In this document: in pieces, positions 21,177 to 28,868 of the stretch
Layout of the letters: each line of letters starts with the position of its first letter
Position numbering within the stretch: position 1 is the first letter of the stretch
Position numbers and translations under genes: made by a program
IMG/VR virus record: IMGVR_UViG_3300042402_002641
Coordinates: 62,001-126,000 of that record
Source of the DNA: a virus
Strand: one strand, 5' to 3'
Length of the DNA stretch: 64,000 bases
Notes under the pieces: model-generated
Told to the model about the DNA's origin: nothing
Databases searched by the model: none
The model's input: only the letters and a program-made list of their open reading frames with translations

Positions 21177-21413
21177 ATGGGTTGGGTAGTCTACGATGAG
21201 AAGTCGGGTCATATGCAGAAGTACTACAAATTGGCTTCTACAGCCAAGCGGATCTGTACTCAGCACAACACTGAGAGAGAATACGATTTCTACACATATC
21301 GTGCTCAATCCACGTGGTCCTTCTGCAGCTACAGGGACTACGAAGGGGTCTTGATGGGACTTAGAGGGGATGCTCTAAAGATGTGGCAGTTCTGCAACAC
21401 TGAAATTGGTTGA
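21177..21413 (+). CDS. small conserved phage protein
   Basis: 78 aa (MGWVVYDEKSGHMQKYYKLASTAKRICTQHN...), Tyr-rich and basic in the middle. It probably depends on the upstream promoter, as no -10 box fits the TTGACA at 21146. Function unknown. Confidence 0.65.
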   Translation: MGWVVYDEKSGHMQKYYKLASTAKRICTQHNTEREYDFYTYRAQSTWSFCSYRDYEGVLMGLRGDALKMWQFCNTEIG

Positions 21414-21438
21414 CACTTTGGTAGATCGGTGCTATACT
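21410..21438 (+). promoter_or_regulatory. sigma70 promoter
   Basis: TTGACA 21410-21415, 17 nt, TATACT 21433-21438; overlaps the end of the preceding gene. Confidence 0.9.
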
Positions 21439-21468
21439 AGAGACTAAGTTAAACAAAAGGAGCGGACT

Positions 21469-21582
21469 ATGTTGAAACTGATCGGAATCGCGGCTGTGGC
21501 CTACATTGGTTGGGTAACTGGCTTGATACAGGCCACCTTGATGATCACTGCAGGCGTATTGATCGCCATTGCTGGAGTCTAA
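21469..21582 (+). CDS. small membrane protein (37 aa)
   Basis: 37 aa, almost entirely hydrophobic (LIGIAAVAYIGWVTGLIQATLMITAGVLIAIAGV), likely two short membrane helices. Ribosome-binding site AAGGAGCGGACT. Function unknown. Confidence 0.65.
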   Translation: MLKLIGIAAVAYIGWVTGLIQATLMITAGVLIAIAGV

Positions 21583-21583
21583 C

Positions 21584-21784
21584 ATGGCCTACAGAATAGT
21601 CAACGATGTGCTCCAGGGATACGGACCGCGAAAGGGTCTCGAGGGGCCGTTCAACATCGGTGGTCGCCCACTCTACTACGATGCCCGAGAGGGCAGCTAC
21701 TGGGATCCCCGCACGGATTTCTACGTGGATCAATCAGAGGTCAACTACCTGCACAACGAACTCATGCGAATCATGGGTGGTTGA
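21584..21784 (+). CDS. small conserved phage protein
   Basis: 66 aa. MAYRIVNDVLQGYGPRKGLEGPF...PLYYDAREGSYWDPRTDFYV matches a recurring small phage protein that has tandem aromatic motifs. The next promoter's -35 box overlaps its stop codon. Function unknown. Confidence 0.7.
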   Translation: MAYRIVNDVLQGYGPRKGLEGPFNIGGRPLYYDAREGSYWDPRTDFYVDQSEVNYLHNELMRIMGG

Positions 21785-21809
21785 CAGTTTGGCTAAAAGA
21801 TCGTATAAT
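21781..21809 (+). promoter_or_regulatory. sigma70 promoter
   Basis: TTGACA 21781-21786, 17 nt, TATAAT 21804-21809. Confidence 0.92.
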
Positions 21810-21841
21810 ACGTACATACACACAGCAACTAGGAACACACA

Positions 21842-22174
21842 ATGAAACTGCTGATCACCACACAAGTCTACGAGAACTACGGTGCCCACGATTGGGACGG
21901 AGTTGGCGCATGCCCACAGTACTGGAAGGCCAAAGGCGGTTCAGACTATGTGATCCGGAACATCAACGTGAATCAAGTCACTGAGACTGTGATGGCTGTG
22001 CGTGGCCAGATCGAGCAGGACAATGACGCCTTCCGCGAGTCAATCATCGATTGGAGCATAGTCTCCGATGATGCGCTCACAGAGTTTGAGCAGAGCCAGT
22101 TGGCCTACGAAGGCGTGATCCGTTATGCTTCCAAAGAGATCCAGCCTGCGGACCCAGTCTACTACGGCGCCTAA
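21842..22174 (+). CDS. conserved phage protein of unknown function
   Basis: 110 aa (MKLLITTQVYENYGAHDWDGVGACPQYWKAKGG...). The N-terminal motif TQVYENYGAH...G.CPQYWK.KGG is conserved in phage relatives as remembered. Leader TAGGAACACACA. Function unknown. Confidence 0.75.
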   Translation: MKLLITTQVYENYGAHDWDGVGACPQYWKAKGGSDYVIRNINVNQVTETVMAVRGQIEQDNDAFRESIIDWSIVSDDALTEFEQSQLAYEGVIRYASKEIQPADPVYYGA

Positions 22175-22179
22175 AGTGG

Positions 22180-22208
22180 TTGACAATTTGGCTAAAAGAC
22201 CGTATAAT
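22180..22208 (+). promoter_or_regulatory. sigma70 promoter
   Basis: TTGACA 22180-22185, 17 nt, TATAAT 22203-22208. Confidence 0.92.
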
Positions 22209-22242
22209 TAACACATACACAAACACTCACAGAAAGACACAA

Positions 22243-22428
22243 ATGACAACCAAACAAGCCATGTTCGTATTCGTAGCAGGACTGCTTCTCACACTGGCTG
22301 CTGTAGGCGGTGTAGAGCACAGCGTGGACAACGAGCAACTCACAGGTAGTCTGCTGTTGGCAGTGATAGGACTGCTGGGCATGTATGCGGGCACCCTGGG
22401 TTTCCGTAACGCAGATCTCTATGATTGA
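22243..22428 (+). CDS. small membrane protein
   Basis: 61 aa with two transmembrane segments (AMFVFVAGLLLTLAAVGGV and LTGSLLLAVIGLLGMYAGTLGF). Weak ribosome-binding site (AGAAAG). Function unknown. Confidence 0.65.
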   Translation: MTTKQAMFVFVAGLLLTLAAVGGVEHSVDNEQLTGSLLLAVIGLLGMYAGTLGFRNADLYD

Positions 22429-22453
22429 CAGCTGGGACAGAACCTAGTATAAT
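22425..22453 (+). promoter_or_regulatory. sigma70 promoter
   Basis: TTGACA 22425-22430, 17 nt, TATAAT 22448-22453; overlaps the preceding stop. Confidence 0.9.
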
Positions 22454-22473
22454 ACACACACAAGGAGCAGACT

Positions 22474-22824
22474 ATGACCAAATCAGTCGAGATTTTTATT
22501 GTTGAAGCTGCACATCAAAAGGCCCTGGCCGCAGCTGAGCAGGCCGCACGGGCATTCGCAGACCGGCACATGAACGGTCAAGACGGGGGCCCCTGTGGCT
22601 TTTCATGGGTAGACGTCTACGGTGTTCGCTCAAACTCCAAGCTGGGACAAGCACTGAAGTCTGTGGGCTTCGCCAAGAGCTACACAGGAAGCCTGCAACT
22701 GTGGAACCGTTGGTGGCAAGGTCAATCAGTGGACGCAGGTGAGCATGGTGCCACTGCCTACGCCACTGTGCTGAAACAAGAGCTGGGCCTTGACAAGATC
22801 TACAGTGGTTCACGTTTAGACTAA
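22474..22824 (+). CDS. conserved phage protein of unknown function
   Basis: 116 aa. PCGFSWVDVYGVRSNSKLGQALKSVGF and C-terminal YSGSRLD match a recurring phage and proteobacterial family. An N-terminal long helix precedes a compact domain. Ribosome-binding site AAGGAGCAGACT. Confidence 0.75.
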   Translation: MTKSVEIFIVEAAHQKALAAAEQAARAFADRHMNGQDGGPCGFSWVDVYGVRSNSKLGQALKSVGFAKSYTGSLQLWNRWWQGQSVDAGEHGATAYATVLKQELGLDKIYSGSRLD

Positions 22825-22832
22825 GGTACGCA

Positions 22833-23072
22833 ATGACTATCACTATACACGGACTCACGGTTAGACAGCAGCAGCTCTGCGAGTTGATGTGGTCATGCAG
22901 GGACATTGAGCAGGTCAGGACTCTGATCCGTGCCCTGCCCACAGTGGAAGATCAGCAGAGTGCCAACACGCTGATGCAGGTGATCGTACACGAAACACTA
23001 GAAGATGAAGGAGCTCTCAATGACTATGCCGAAGCTGCTGCTGGCGTTATTGATCGCGTTCGCAGCCGTTAG
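22833..23072 (+). CDS. small conserved phage protein
   Basis: 79 aa. LTVRQQQLCELMWSCRDIEQVRTLIRALP is a helical motif seen in small proteins of several phage groups. Co-transcribed with the gene before and overlapping the lipoprotein gene after. Function unknown. Confidence 0.7.
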   Translation: MTITIHGLTVRQQQLCELMWSCRDIEQVRTLIRALPTVEDQQSANTLMQVIVHETLEDEGALNDYAEAAAGVIDRVRSR

Positions 23073-23229
23073 CACAGTGGGCTGCGCTACGTATGATCGT
23101 AGGGATGCTGCTTGGGATCCCAAACCTGGTGTCAACCTATTCGATCAGATCCCCAACGAGATCGCAGCCAGCCGTCGCTGCTGTGGACATCTCAAGACCT
23201 GTGCTCCGGGACAGACTCCGAGGTGTTGA
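23020..23229 (+). CDS. predicted small lipoprotein
   Basis: 69 aa. Signal peptide KLLLALLIAFAAVSTVGC with lipobox TVGC; mature part YDRRDAAWDPKPGVNLFDQIPN and a Cys-rich end (RRCCGHLKTCAPG), a pattern remembered from other phage lipoproteins. It starts inside the preceding gene (53-bp overlap). An envelope role is likely. Confidence 0.7.
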   Translation: MTMPKLLLALLIAFAAVSTVGCATYDRRDAAWDPKPGVNLFDQIPNEIAASRRCCGHLKTCAPGQTPRC

Positions 23230-23389
23230 GAAGGTGATGGAGGGGCTGGGGCCGACCGGTATAGTACTGTATGTGTATACTGTAGTTTACAGTTGGTATG
23301 GTCTAGAATCACCACCCAAGAAACATAAGTACTTCCCACTAATTTTTTGCACAGCAATTTTTAACCATTCCTAACTCTTTTTCCGCACT

Positions 23390-23659
23390 ATGAATCATCA
23401 ACTAACCCATAGAGACATTGCTGGATCACATCTCTCACCCGGAGATCACTGTCTAGTCACTGAACACAATAGACTCATTCTAGCTCGTGTCATACAGATC
23501 TATGACAGCAGTAATCAAGTCAAACTACAGCCGTTAAAGAGCTCTGCAGGTGGCCGCAGATCTACACCCTCACAAAAAACCATTCGCAGAGAGTGCTACA
23601 ATGTATATAGGATCGCAGACACAGAGATCACAATCAGCATTCTCAGAGGCGCTGTGTAA
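23390..23659 (+). CDS. small beta-rich protein
   Basis: 89 aa. LSPGDHCLVTEHNRLILARVIQIYDSSNQVKLQPL reads like a small KOW/SH3-like barrel. No Shine-Dalgarno is clear. It lies between two AT-rich poly-T spacers (23340-23370 and 23690-23715). Function unknown. Confidence 0.55.
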   Translation: MNHQLTHRDIAGSHLSPGDHCLVTEHNRLILARVIQIYDSSNQVKLQPLKSSAGGRRSTPSQKTIRRECYNVYRIADTEITISILRGAV

Positions 23660-23757
23660 ATCACCACTGGGACTACTCAAGTACTGCCCTAAATTTTTTT
23701 GCGCAGTATTTTTTTCCCGCTAGCATCCCATTCTGCTAGGTTAGCATAATTACATAT

Positions 23758-23967
23758 GTGTTACAATACTACATTCTAAATCAAGATCCTAGGGCTCTAG
23801 AAGTGTTTGACTTTATTCGTCAGCACAGTCTAGCAGTGGAAGTACATCTTAATCGCACACGCTTTTGGATAGCCAAAGACTCGTCAGTGCTCACAGAGTT
23901 TGTGTTACGCTTCGCAGACTCATGTCCCCCAGTAGATTCCAACCTAGATCCTATCACTGGTCTATAA
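23758..23967 (+). CDS. small protein, local paralogue family
   Basis: 69 aa from a GTG start. LNRTRFWIAKDSSVLTEFVLRFADSC resembles the C-terminal halves of the proteins at 5900-6112 and 24368-24592. A late-promoter box for the next gene lies in its last codons. Function unknown. Confidence 0.55.
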   Translation: MLQYYILNQDPRALEVFDFIRQHSLAVEVHLNRTRFWIAKDSSVLTEFVLRFADSCPPVDSNLDPITGL

Positions 23968-23970
23968 ATA
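23963..23970 (+). promoter_or_regulatory. late promoter TATAAATA
   Basis: Exact late box, four bases before the ATG at 23975. Confidence 0.65.
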
Positions 23971-23974
23971 CTTC

Positions 23975-24178
23975 ATGAGACTCTTTTACTCTACGCTTAC
24001 TCTAGCACCTGCACCCTTGTTTCTACTTGGAACGATTTGGAGTATATTCAACATCACGCACACTGCTACATGCGGCTCGCACAGTTGGGAAATGCCCGTG
24101 ATGTGGTTTGTGATGTTTCTAGCACACTCAGTGAGTTGGGTCATGTGGCTGCAACAGCGAAACTTTACCCGGAATTGA
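23975..24178 (+). CDS. small membrane protein
   Basis: 67 aa with two transmembrane segments (LTLAPAPLFLLGTIWSIFNI and MPVMWFVMFLAHSVSWVMWL). The start codon is at the predicted +1 of an exact late promoter; no Shine-Dalgarno. Function unknown. Confidence 0.65.
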   Translation: MRLFYSTLTLAPAPLFLLGTIWSIFNITHTATCGSHSWEMPVMWFVMFLAHSVSWVMWLQQRNFTRN

Positions 24179-24355
24179 AAAACAGCAGTGGTATGCGCCC
24201 TGCAACACTGCCCATGATTCCCAATAGCAGATTTCCAGCAAATCCTGTCTGTCCGTGGGCATCCACACTAGATCACAGATCTTGATCACACCTCGAGGAC
24301 CCTGTATGGTCACAGTGGTGTTATATTCTCCAGTAGTGGTCAACAGTGTCAGCAT
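24128..24355 (-). CDS. possible small protein on the - strand
   Basis: 75 aa, MLTLLTTTGEYNTTVTIQGPRGVIKICDLVWMPTD... Codon use looks like the phage's own, and no + strand gene covers 24179-24354. The end overlaps the membrane protein gene by 50 bp. No ribosome-binding site or promoter was found, so it stays tentative. Confidence 0.4.
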   Translation of the reverse strand: MLTLLTTTGEYNTTVTIQGPRGVIKICDLVWMPTDRQDLLEICYWESWAVLQGAYHCCFSIPGKVSLLQPHDPTH

Positions 24356-24362
24356 GTAAATA
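24355..24362 (+). promoter_or_regulatory. late-type promoter (TGTAAATA)
   Basis: TGTAAATA followed by CTTAT and then GTG at 24368, the same N5 geometry as other late starts. Confidence 0.45.
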
Positions 24363-24367
24363 CTTAT

Positions 24368-24592
24368 GTGCTGATAGCGTACCTAGAACCATTTCAAGCA
24401 CCGCAGGTTTCATTGTTGATCACCTGGCGGGATGCGGTATCTTATTGGCCCAGATCTTCTATACATTTCGAACTCGCAGACTCAGCCGTGGTCACAGATT
24501 GGTGGCTGCTGTTTTCCAATCCCGTATTCGCTGACATATGGCTCATAAAGTATCCAGAACACAGTCGTATTATACGCACTTTATTCGACTGA
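24368..24592 (+). CDS. small protein, local paralogue family
   Basis: 74 aa from GTG. FSNPVFADIWLIKYPEHSRIIRTLF parallels WFILRYPELRR of the 5900-6112 protein. The overlapping ATG two bases earlier is out of frame and stops at once. Function unknown. Confidence 0.55.
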   Translation: MLIAYLEPFQAPQVSLLITWRDAVSYWPRSSIHFELADSAVVTDWWLLFSNPVFADIWLIKYPEHSRIIRTLFD

Positions 24593-24641
24593 AAAATCTG
24601 CGCTTCTGCTTCGCAAAAAAAATTTGCGCTGCGCTTCGCCG

Positions 24642-24649
24642 AGTAAATA
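24642..24649 (+). promoter_or_regulatory. late-type promoter (AGTAAATA)
   Basis: AGTAAATA upstream of a leader with CAAGGAGTCGCA before the ATG at 24674. Confidence 0.5.
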
Positions 24650-24673
24650 CCTGACCATTACCAAGGAGTCGCA

Positions 24674-24925
24674 ATGATCGCATTCTTACAGCGTGTTTTC
24701 CGCAGTGACCAACATGATATAGAGCTAACCGAAGGACTCTACGCAGATCAATATCCCGAATCAGATGATCCCCGTAACATCAGAGCAGAAATTAGACGCA
24801 GTTATCGAGCTCGTTGGACTGAACCCAATCGCTCACCGCTGACTCATCCTTGGCTGTTTGATCCCTGTGACCCACCTCGGGGATGGCGTTACGATCCCTA
24901 TTACGAATGTTGGATACAGCTATGA
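24674..24925 (+). CDS. small hypothetical protein
   Basis: 83 aa, charged, with a C-terminal Pro/Trp/Tyr-rich end (LFDPCDPPRGWRYDPYYECWIQL). Good ribosome-binding site AAGGAG. Function unknown. Confidence 0.65.
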   Translation: MIAFLQRVFRSDQHDIELTEGLYADQYPESDDPRNIRAEIRRSYRARWTEPNRSPLTHPWLFDPCDPPRGWRYDPYYECWIQL

Positions 24926-25275
24926 TCACGACCACTCAATTAATCGCTGCTAATCTCGCAGCATTGTGTCTATTATATTTGGTCTATAATCACATCACAT
25001 TCGCTAAAATACAGGCCTGCTACAAGATGTGGTTTACTCGTGAATACTGGACTGACTACAACACAGTGGAATTTCTATCCTGGACTGCCAAGGCTGCGAT
25101 CATTATTCCGGGCTTGATTTTTGGCGTCAGCATATGGTGGCTGTTCTTCTTTACTCTGGCAACGTCATTGACTCTGATATGGGCCAGCGAAAAGAAACTG
25201 TTGCCCACATTGGTAGGATTTAATACTATTTGGGTGTGGATATCTTGCATGGTGCTGGCACAGCATTTGATATAA
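24922..25275 (+). CDS. membrane protein, three or four TM segments
   Basis: 117 aa, start in an ATGA overlap with the preceding gene. Hydrophobic segments: QLIAANLAALCLLYLVY, AIIIPGLIFGVSIWWLFFFTLATSL and VGFNTIWVWISCMVLA. The end contains the next late promoter. Function unknown. Confidence 0.65.
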   Translation: MITTTQLIAANLAALCLLYLVYNHITFAKIQACYKMWFTREYWTDYNTVEFLSWTAKAAIIIPGLIFGVSIWWLFFFTLATSLTLIWASEKKLLPTLVGFNTIWVWISCMVLAQHLI

Positions 25276-25278
25276 ATA
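25271..25278 (+). promoter_or_regulatory. late promoter TATAAATA
   Basis: Exact late box, five bases before the ATG at 25284. Confidence 0.65.
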
Positions 25279-25283
25279 TTCGT

Positions 25284-25493
25284 ATGAGCGAACAATATCT
25301 ATTACCCATGGCCCGCAACACTCGCACAGGACAGACTGTGAAAACACAGGATCTATCTGGATTGAAATACACTCTCAACCAACGAGCTCTGGCAGACATC
25401 GCAGCTGACCAATGTGCAGAGAAAATGACAGCTAGAACCGGTGACGTCTGGCAGGGCTTTGTGCAGATCTACACTCCCCGCCCTCGCAGCTAA
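25284..25493 (+). CDS. small conserved phage protein
   Basis: 69 aa. MSEQYLLPMARNTRTGQTVKTQDLSG...ADQCAEKMTARTGDVWQGFVQIYTP matches a small protein shared by many T4-like and other phages. The start codon sits at +1 of an exact late promoter. Role unknown. Confidence 0.75.
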   Translation: MSEQYLLPMARNTRTGQTVKTQDLSGLKYTLNQRALADIAADQCAEKMTARTGDVWQGFVQIYTPRPRS

Positions 25494-25931
25494 TTATCTG
25501 TAGAGATAGTTCACGGTGGTTTCGTTTTCTTGGAAAACTTCTGCGCCGTTCTTGAGGTGGAATTTACGAGCCATTTCAGTCTTTGGGCTCAGAGTCACAT
25601 AGGTAGTGACTTCGGGTCGTTCCAATTTGATTTCGGCCTGTGCTTCTTCTATCAGCCTGCGACCCGCACCCTGTGCATAACTCCAAATGGTATAGAATAC
25701 CGCAGTGTTGGTGTTGACCACAGTGTCAGCTAGATCCTCCACGGTTTTTGGTATCATTTCCAGAAACTTCACGCAGGTCACTGCCAGGGGTTGATCGTTG
25801 TCATCTTTGAGCACAAAGATTTTGCTGTTGGCGTTCACACGCTGTTCTGCTGGGATCTCTGGACGCACAGGATCGTCTTTGATCAGGGCAAGAAAATTAT
25901 CACTGAGATCCTGTATTACATGTAGCATCAT
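25494..25931 (-). CDS. GNAT-fold protein (malonyl-CoA decarboxylase C-terminal-like)
   Basis: 145 aa. The end TYVTLSPKTEMARKFHLKNGAEV resembles the LSP...FHxxNGA region of the GNAT-fold C-terminal domain of malonyl-CoA decarboxylase, and similar proteins occur in cyanophages. The acyl-CoA role is inference. SD AAAGGA precedes the ATG; a TATAAATA box lies upstream on the same strand. Confidence 0.65.
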   Translation of the reverse strand: MMLHVIQDLSDNFLALIKDDPVRPEIPAEQRVNANSKIFVLKDDNDQPLAVTCVKFLEMIPKTVEDLADTVVNTNTAVFYTIWSYAQGAGRRLIEEAQAEIKLERPEVTTYVTLSPKTEMARKFHLKNGAEVFQENETTVNYLYR

Positions 25932-25947
25932 GGCGTCCTTTACTGGG

Positions 25948-25955
25948 TATTTATA
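25948..25955 (-). promoter_or_regulatory. late promoter TATAAATA
   Basis: Exact late box on the - strand, 16 bases before the start of the GNAT-like gene, with a normal ribosome-binding site in between. Confidence 0.65.
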
Positions 25956-25992
25956 TCTTGGCTAATAAACCATATATTGACATGGTTTATCA

Positions 25993-26021
25993 TTGACTGA
26001 GTAAATATTTTACTGTATACT
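25993..26021 (+). promoter_or_regulatory. sigma70 promoter
   Basis: TTGACT 25993-25998, 17 nt, TATACT 26016-26021. Confidence 0.8.
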
Positions 26022-26051
26022 GGTAGTATAGTCAACCACAAGGAGTTCAAA

Positions 26052-26750
26052 ATGTTTGGAACAAATTACACAGGCGGCGCTGTCCTGAATTATAGAAGCG
26101 CCGAAGAAATCAACTCGGCCATGGGCAGAGTCTACGGCCACATGAGTCTAGCAGTTATTGTCAGCATGTTGGTAAGTTACTGGATCGGTACCAGTCCAGA
26201 ACTTCTTCAGTTCTTTTTCACAGGAGTGTTGAAGTGGATCGTGATATTCGCACCATTGGCTGCGGTGTTTGCAGTCAGTTGGATGTTGGCTACAAACCCC
26301 AGTAAATCTGTAGCACAGTTGTTGCTGCATGGGTTTGCTGCTTTGATGGGACTGAGTTTCTCTATGATCTTTGCGGTGTTTAATATGGGATCGATTGTGT
26401 CAGCATTTATGGGTGCAGCTGTCTTGTTTGCTGTGATGAGCGGCTACGGTTATTTTACCAAGACCAGTCTCGACAGCCTAGGAAAATTCCTGTTTGTGGG
26501 ATTGATAGCTGTGATAATTGCCAGTGTGATTAATATCTTTATTGGATCAACTGTGATGCAGATGGTGATCTCATCCCTAGCGATTCTGGTATTTCTAGGA
26601 CTTACTGCCTACGACACACAGCAGATTCGTCAACAACTGATGGTAGAAACTTCACCCGCTGCGGAAGTCCGAGGAGCACTGAGTCTTTACATGGACTTTA
26701 TCAATCTGTTCCTAAATCTTCTACAGTTGTTTGGGGATCGTAAAGAATGA
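26052..26750 (+). CDS. Bax inhibitor-1/YccA family membrane protein
   Basis: 232 aa with about seven transmembrane segments. Family features: the cytosolic N-terminus ahead of the first helix, VFLGLTAYDTQQIRQ in the sixth-helix region and a C-terminal LSLYMDFINLFLNLLQLF. BI-1 proteins are inner-membrane calcium-leak or protease-regulating proteins. The phage copy may act on host membrane homeostasis. Leader CAAGGAGTTCAAA. It overlaps the halogenase gene by 4 bp. Confidence 0.92.
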   Translation: MFGTNYTGGAVLNYRSAEEINSAMGRVYGHMSLAVIVSMLVSYWIGTSPELLQFFFTGVLKWIVIFAPLAAVFAVSWMLATNPSKSVAQLLLHGFAALMGLSFSMIFAVFNMGSIVSAFMGAAVLFAVMSGYGYFTKTSLDSLGKFLFVGLIAVIIASVINIFIGSTVMQMVISSLAILVFLGLTAYDTQQIRQQLMVETSPAAEVRGALSLYMDFINLFLNLLQLFGDRKE

Positions 26751-28270
26751 ATATAACCATAGTTGGTGGTGGTACGGCTGCGTGGACCGCAGCCGCATTT
26801 CTGATCCGCAATCGACCGCAACACACCTATACCATTATCGAAAGTTCCAGCATCAAGACCATTGGTGTAGGCGAAGCTGCAACAGGTATGCTCAGTGGTT
26901 TGATACAGCAGTTAGGTATCGATAAATGGGAGTTTATGCAGAGAACAGATGCCTTGCCTAAGTTGGCGATAGATTTTCAAAATTGGAGAGGCGACGGCGG
27001 TAGATATCTTCATCCCATCGACAGCAGTTTTTCTTCTAACAGTTTCATAGATTACACTGTTTATCATTCAGTGGCTGCAAATCAAAGTCTTTCCTCAACC
27101 AGCCGAAACAACATGCTGGTTGATTTGGGTCTCAGCAATATCGCATGGATCAACAATCAATTTGAAGAAATGGGCAGTCTCACATGGGTAGTTGACCCTG
27201 CAAAGCTGGCAGACCTCCTTAGAGAATATTGTATCAGCGAAAATGCCATAGTGATAGATACCACAGTAGATGAAGTTGTGATAGAAAATGGATACGTAAC
27301 TGGACTTGTAACTGACCTCGGAACTCTTACTGCAGATCTGTTTATTGACTGCACTGGCAGTGCCCGAGTTCTGTCTTCTAAATTAAACTCCAAATGGATC
27401 AGCTATGAAAAATATCTGCCAGTGAACAAGGCCATACCGTTTCGTCTAGAATACGATACCGCAGATCGCGAATCCACAGTGACCTGCAGAGCCATGAACA
27501 ACGGATGGATGTGGGCAGCTCATACTAGACACAGAATCGGTAGAGGCTATGTGTACAGCGATCGATTTGCTTCGACTGAAGATATTCTACAAGAACTCGA
27601 AGAACATTTTCAACAAAAAGTAATACCAATTAAAACCATTGATTTTGATACCGGAGTTTGTGAATCATCATTTAACGCCAATGTGTTAACGTTGGGACTA
27701 GGTGCTGGGTTTCTTGAACCCATGCAGGCTACCAGCATACATGCTAGCCTAGTGCAAATCAGCGACTGGGCCAATCTATGTCTCAGCGGCAGTGTTGAAG
27801 CCACTGTGGATCCCGTTGTTGCCGCAGTTTATAATTCAAGAGTTAACAATTTATACAAGGACATGATGGAATTTGTGGCCATACACTATGCCACAGATAG
27901 ACAAGACACAAAATTTTGGAAATTTGTCAAGGAGGAATTAGATCGTCCTGATAAGGTCAAAGAAATGATTGCTCTAGCCAAGAAAAGACTAATTAGAAAT
28001 GATGATTTTGCACAGTATCTAGGATCAGCCGGAGCTCCGTTATGGATCTATTCAATGGCTGGACTAGGACTGTTTGACCCAGAAGTATGCAGGCGTGTTC
28101 TGACAGAATACAATTACAATTTTGATCATATCCAGGGAATCAAACAGGCACATCTTGAAGAAATTTTAAAATATAAAAATCAAATCTTTACACCTACAGA
28201 TCTAAATAATTTTTTAAAAAATAGTGTAAAAATCAAAGATGGTAATTTTGAATTGAAAAAACATGATTGA
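26747..28270 (+). CDS. flavin-dependent tryptophan-halogenase-like protein
   Basis: 507 aa. N-terminal dinucleotide motif GGGTAAWTAA (7-16), then VGEAATGML, and the conserved lysine region ALPKLAIDFQNW (K72), which matches the catalytic-lysine segment of tryptophan halogenases. The WxWxIP motif is present as W254-M-W256-A-A-H, so the Ile-Pro part differs. Later GLGAGFLEPMQATSIH matches the family. FADH2-dependent halogenases are known from cyanophages; the substrate here is unknown. First of three overlapping genes with two oxygenases. Confidence 0.88.
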   Translation: MNITIVGGGTAAWTAAAFLIRNRPQHTYTIIESSSIKTIGVGEAATGMLSGLIQQLGIDKWEFMQRTDALPKLAIDFQNWRGDGGRYLHPIDSSFSSNSFIDYTVYHSVAANQSLSSTSRNNMLVDLGLSNIAWINNQFEEMGSLTWVVDPAKLADLLREYCISENAIVIDTTVDEVVIENGYVTGLVTDLGTLTADLFIDCTGSARVLSSKLNSKWISYEKYLPVNKAIPFRLEYDTADRESTVTCRAMNNGWMWAAHTRHRIGRGYVYSDRFASTEDILQELEEHFQQKVIPIKTIDFDTGVCESSFNANVLTLGLGAGFLEPMQATSIHASLVQISDWANLCLSGSVEATVDPVVAAVYNSRVNNLYKDMMEFVAIHYATDRQDTKFWKFVKEELDRPDKVKEMIALAKKRLIRNDDFAQYLGSAGAPLWIYSMAGLGLFDPEVCRRVLTEYNYNFDHIQGIKQAHLEEILKYKNQIFTPTDLNNFLKNSVKIKDGNFELKKHD

Positions 28271-28868
28271 TTATAATAAAGGCATTCATCCTCAGAGTGG
28301 GATTACCTATACTGTAGAAAAAGACATAGTAATTACTCCTTTTTGGACCGAGGAGTTTTGTAAAGAACTTGTTGATCTTGCAGAAAGTAACTGTGACAGA
28401 TTCTCAGGTCATCAACAAAAAAATGTAGATGGATCTGCAATGGGCTACGATGCCCTTTATTTTTCTAATCTAAGTTTTTATCTGTTTGAAGATTATACCA
28501 AACACTATGCCAAAGATCTATTTCCAATTATAAAAAAAGTTTGGCCTTATACCAGAATCACAGGCTGGCAAAGTCCTTTTATCTTGAAGTACAGCAACAA
28601 TGGTAAACGTCATCTTAGTCCCCATCATGATCTAAGTGAATTGTCTTGGAATATAAAATTGAATGATAATTACAGTGGGGCTGAATTGCGATTTCCAAGA
28701 CAGGGAATAGATAATAAAGATATTCCAATAGGGCATATGATGCTTTGGCCTAGCACCGTAACCCACTATCATGAAGTTCCTAACCTTATTTCTGGAGTAA
28801 AATACAGTGTTACTGGGTGGACCTGGCCTAGTGGAGCAGAGCATTGGGCTGGAATAAAAAATGTCTAA
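28263..28868 (+). CDS. 2OG-Fe(II) oxygenase (prolyl/lysyl hydroxylase-like)
   Basis: 201 aa. The iron-binding H-x-D is at H121/D123 (SPHHDLSEL), with a distal His in TVTHYHEVP (about 168-170) and K180 for 2-oxoglutarate. GAELRFPRQG is the central strand. It is a P4H/PLOD-type hydroxylase by pattern. Overlaps the halogenase by 8 bp, so the two should be made together. Confidence 0.85.
   Translation: MIDYNKGIHPQSGITYTVEKDIVITPFWTEEFCKELVDLAESNCDRFSGHQQKNVDGSAMGYDALYFSNLSFYLFEDYTKHYAKDLFPIIKKVWPYTRITGWQSPFILKYSNNGKRHLSPHHDLSELSWNIKLNDNYSGAELRFPRQGIDNKDIPIGHMMLWPSTVTHYHEVPNLISGVKYSVTGWTWPSGAEHWAGIKNV

Noticed and set aside
23093-23374. 93-aa frame overlapping the lipoprotein gene
   Set aside because: It runs antiphase through a well-supported lipoprotein and into an AT-rich spacer, with no ribosome-binding site.
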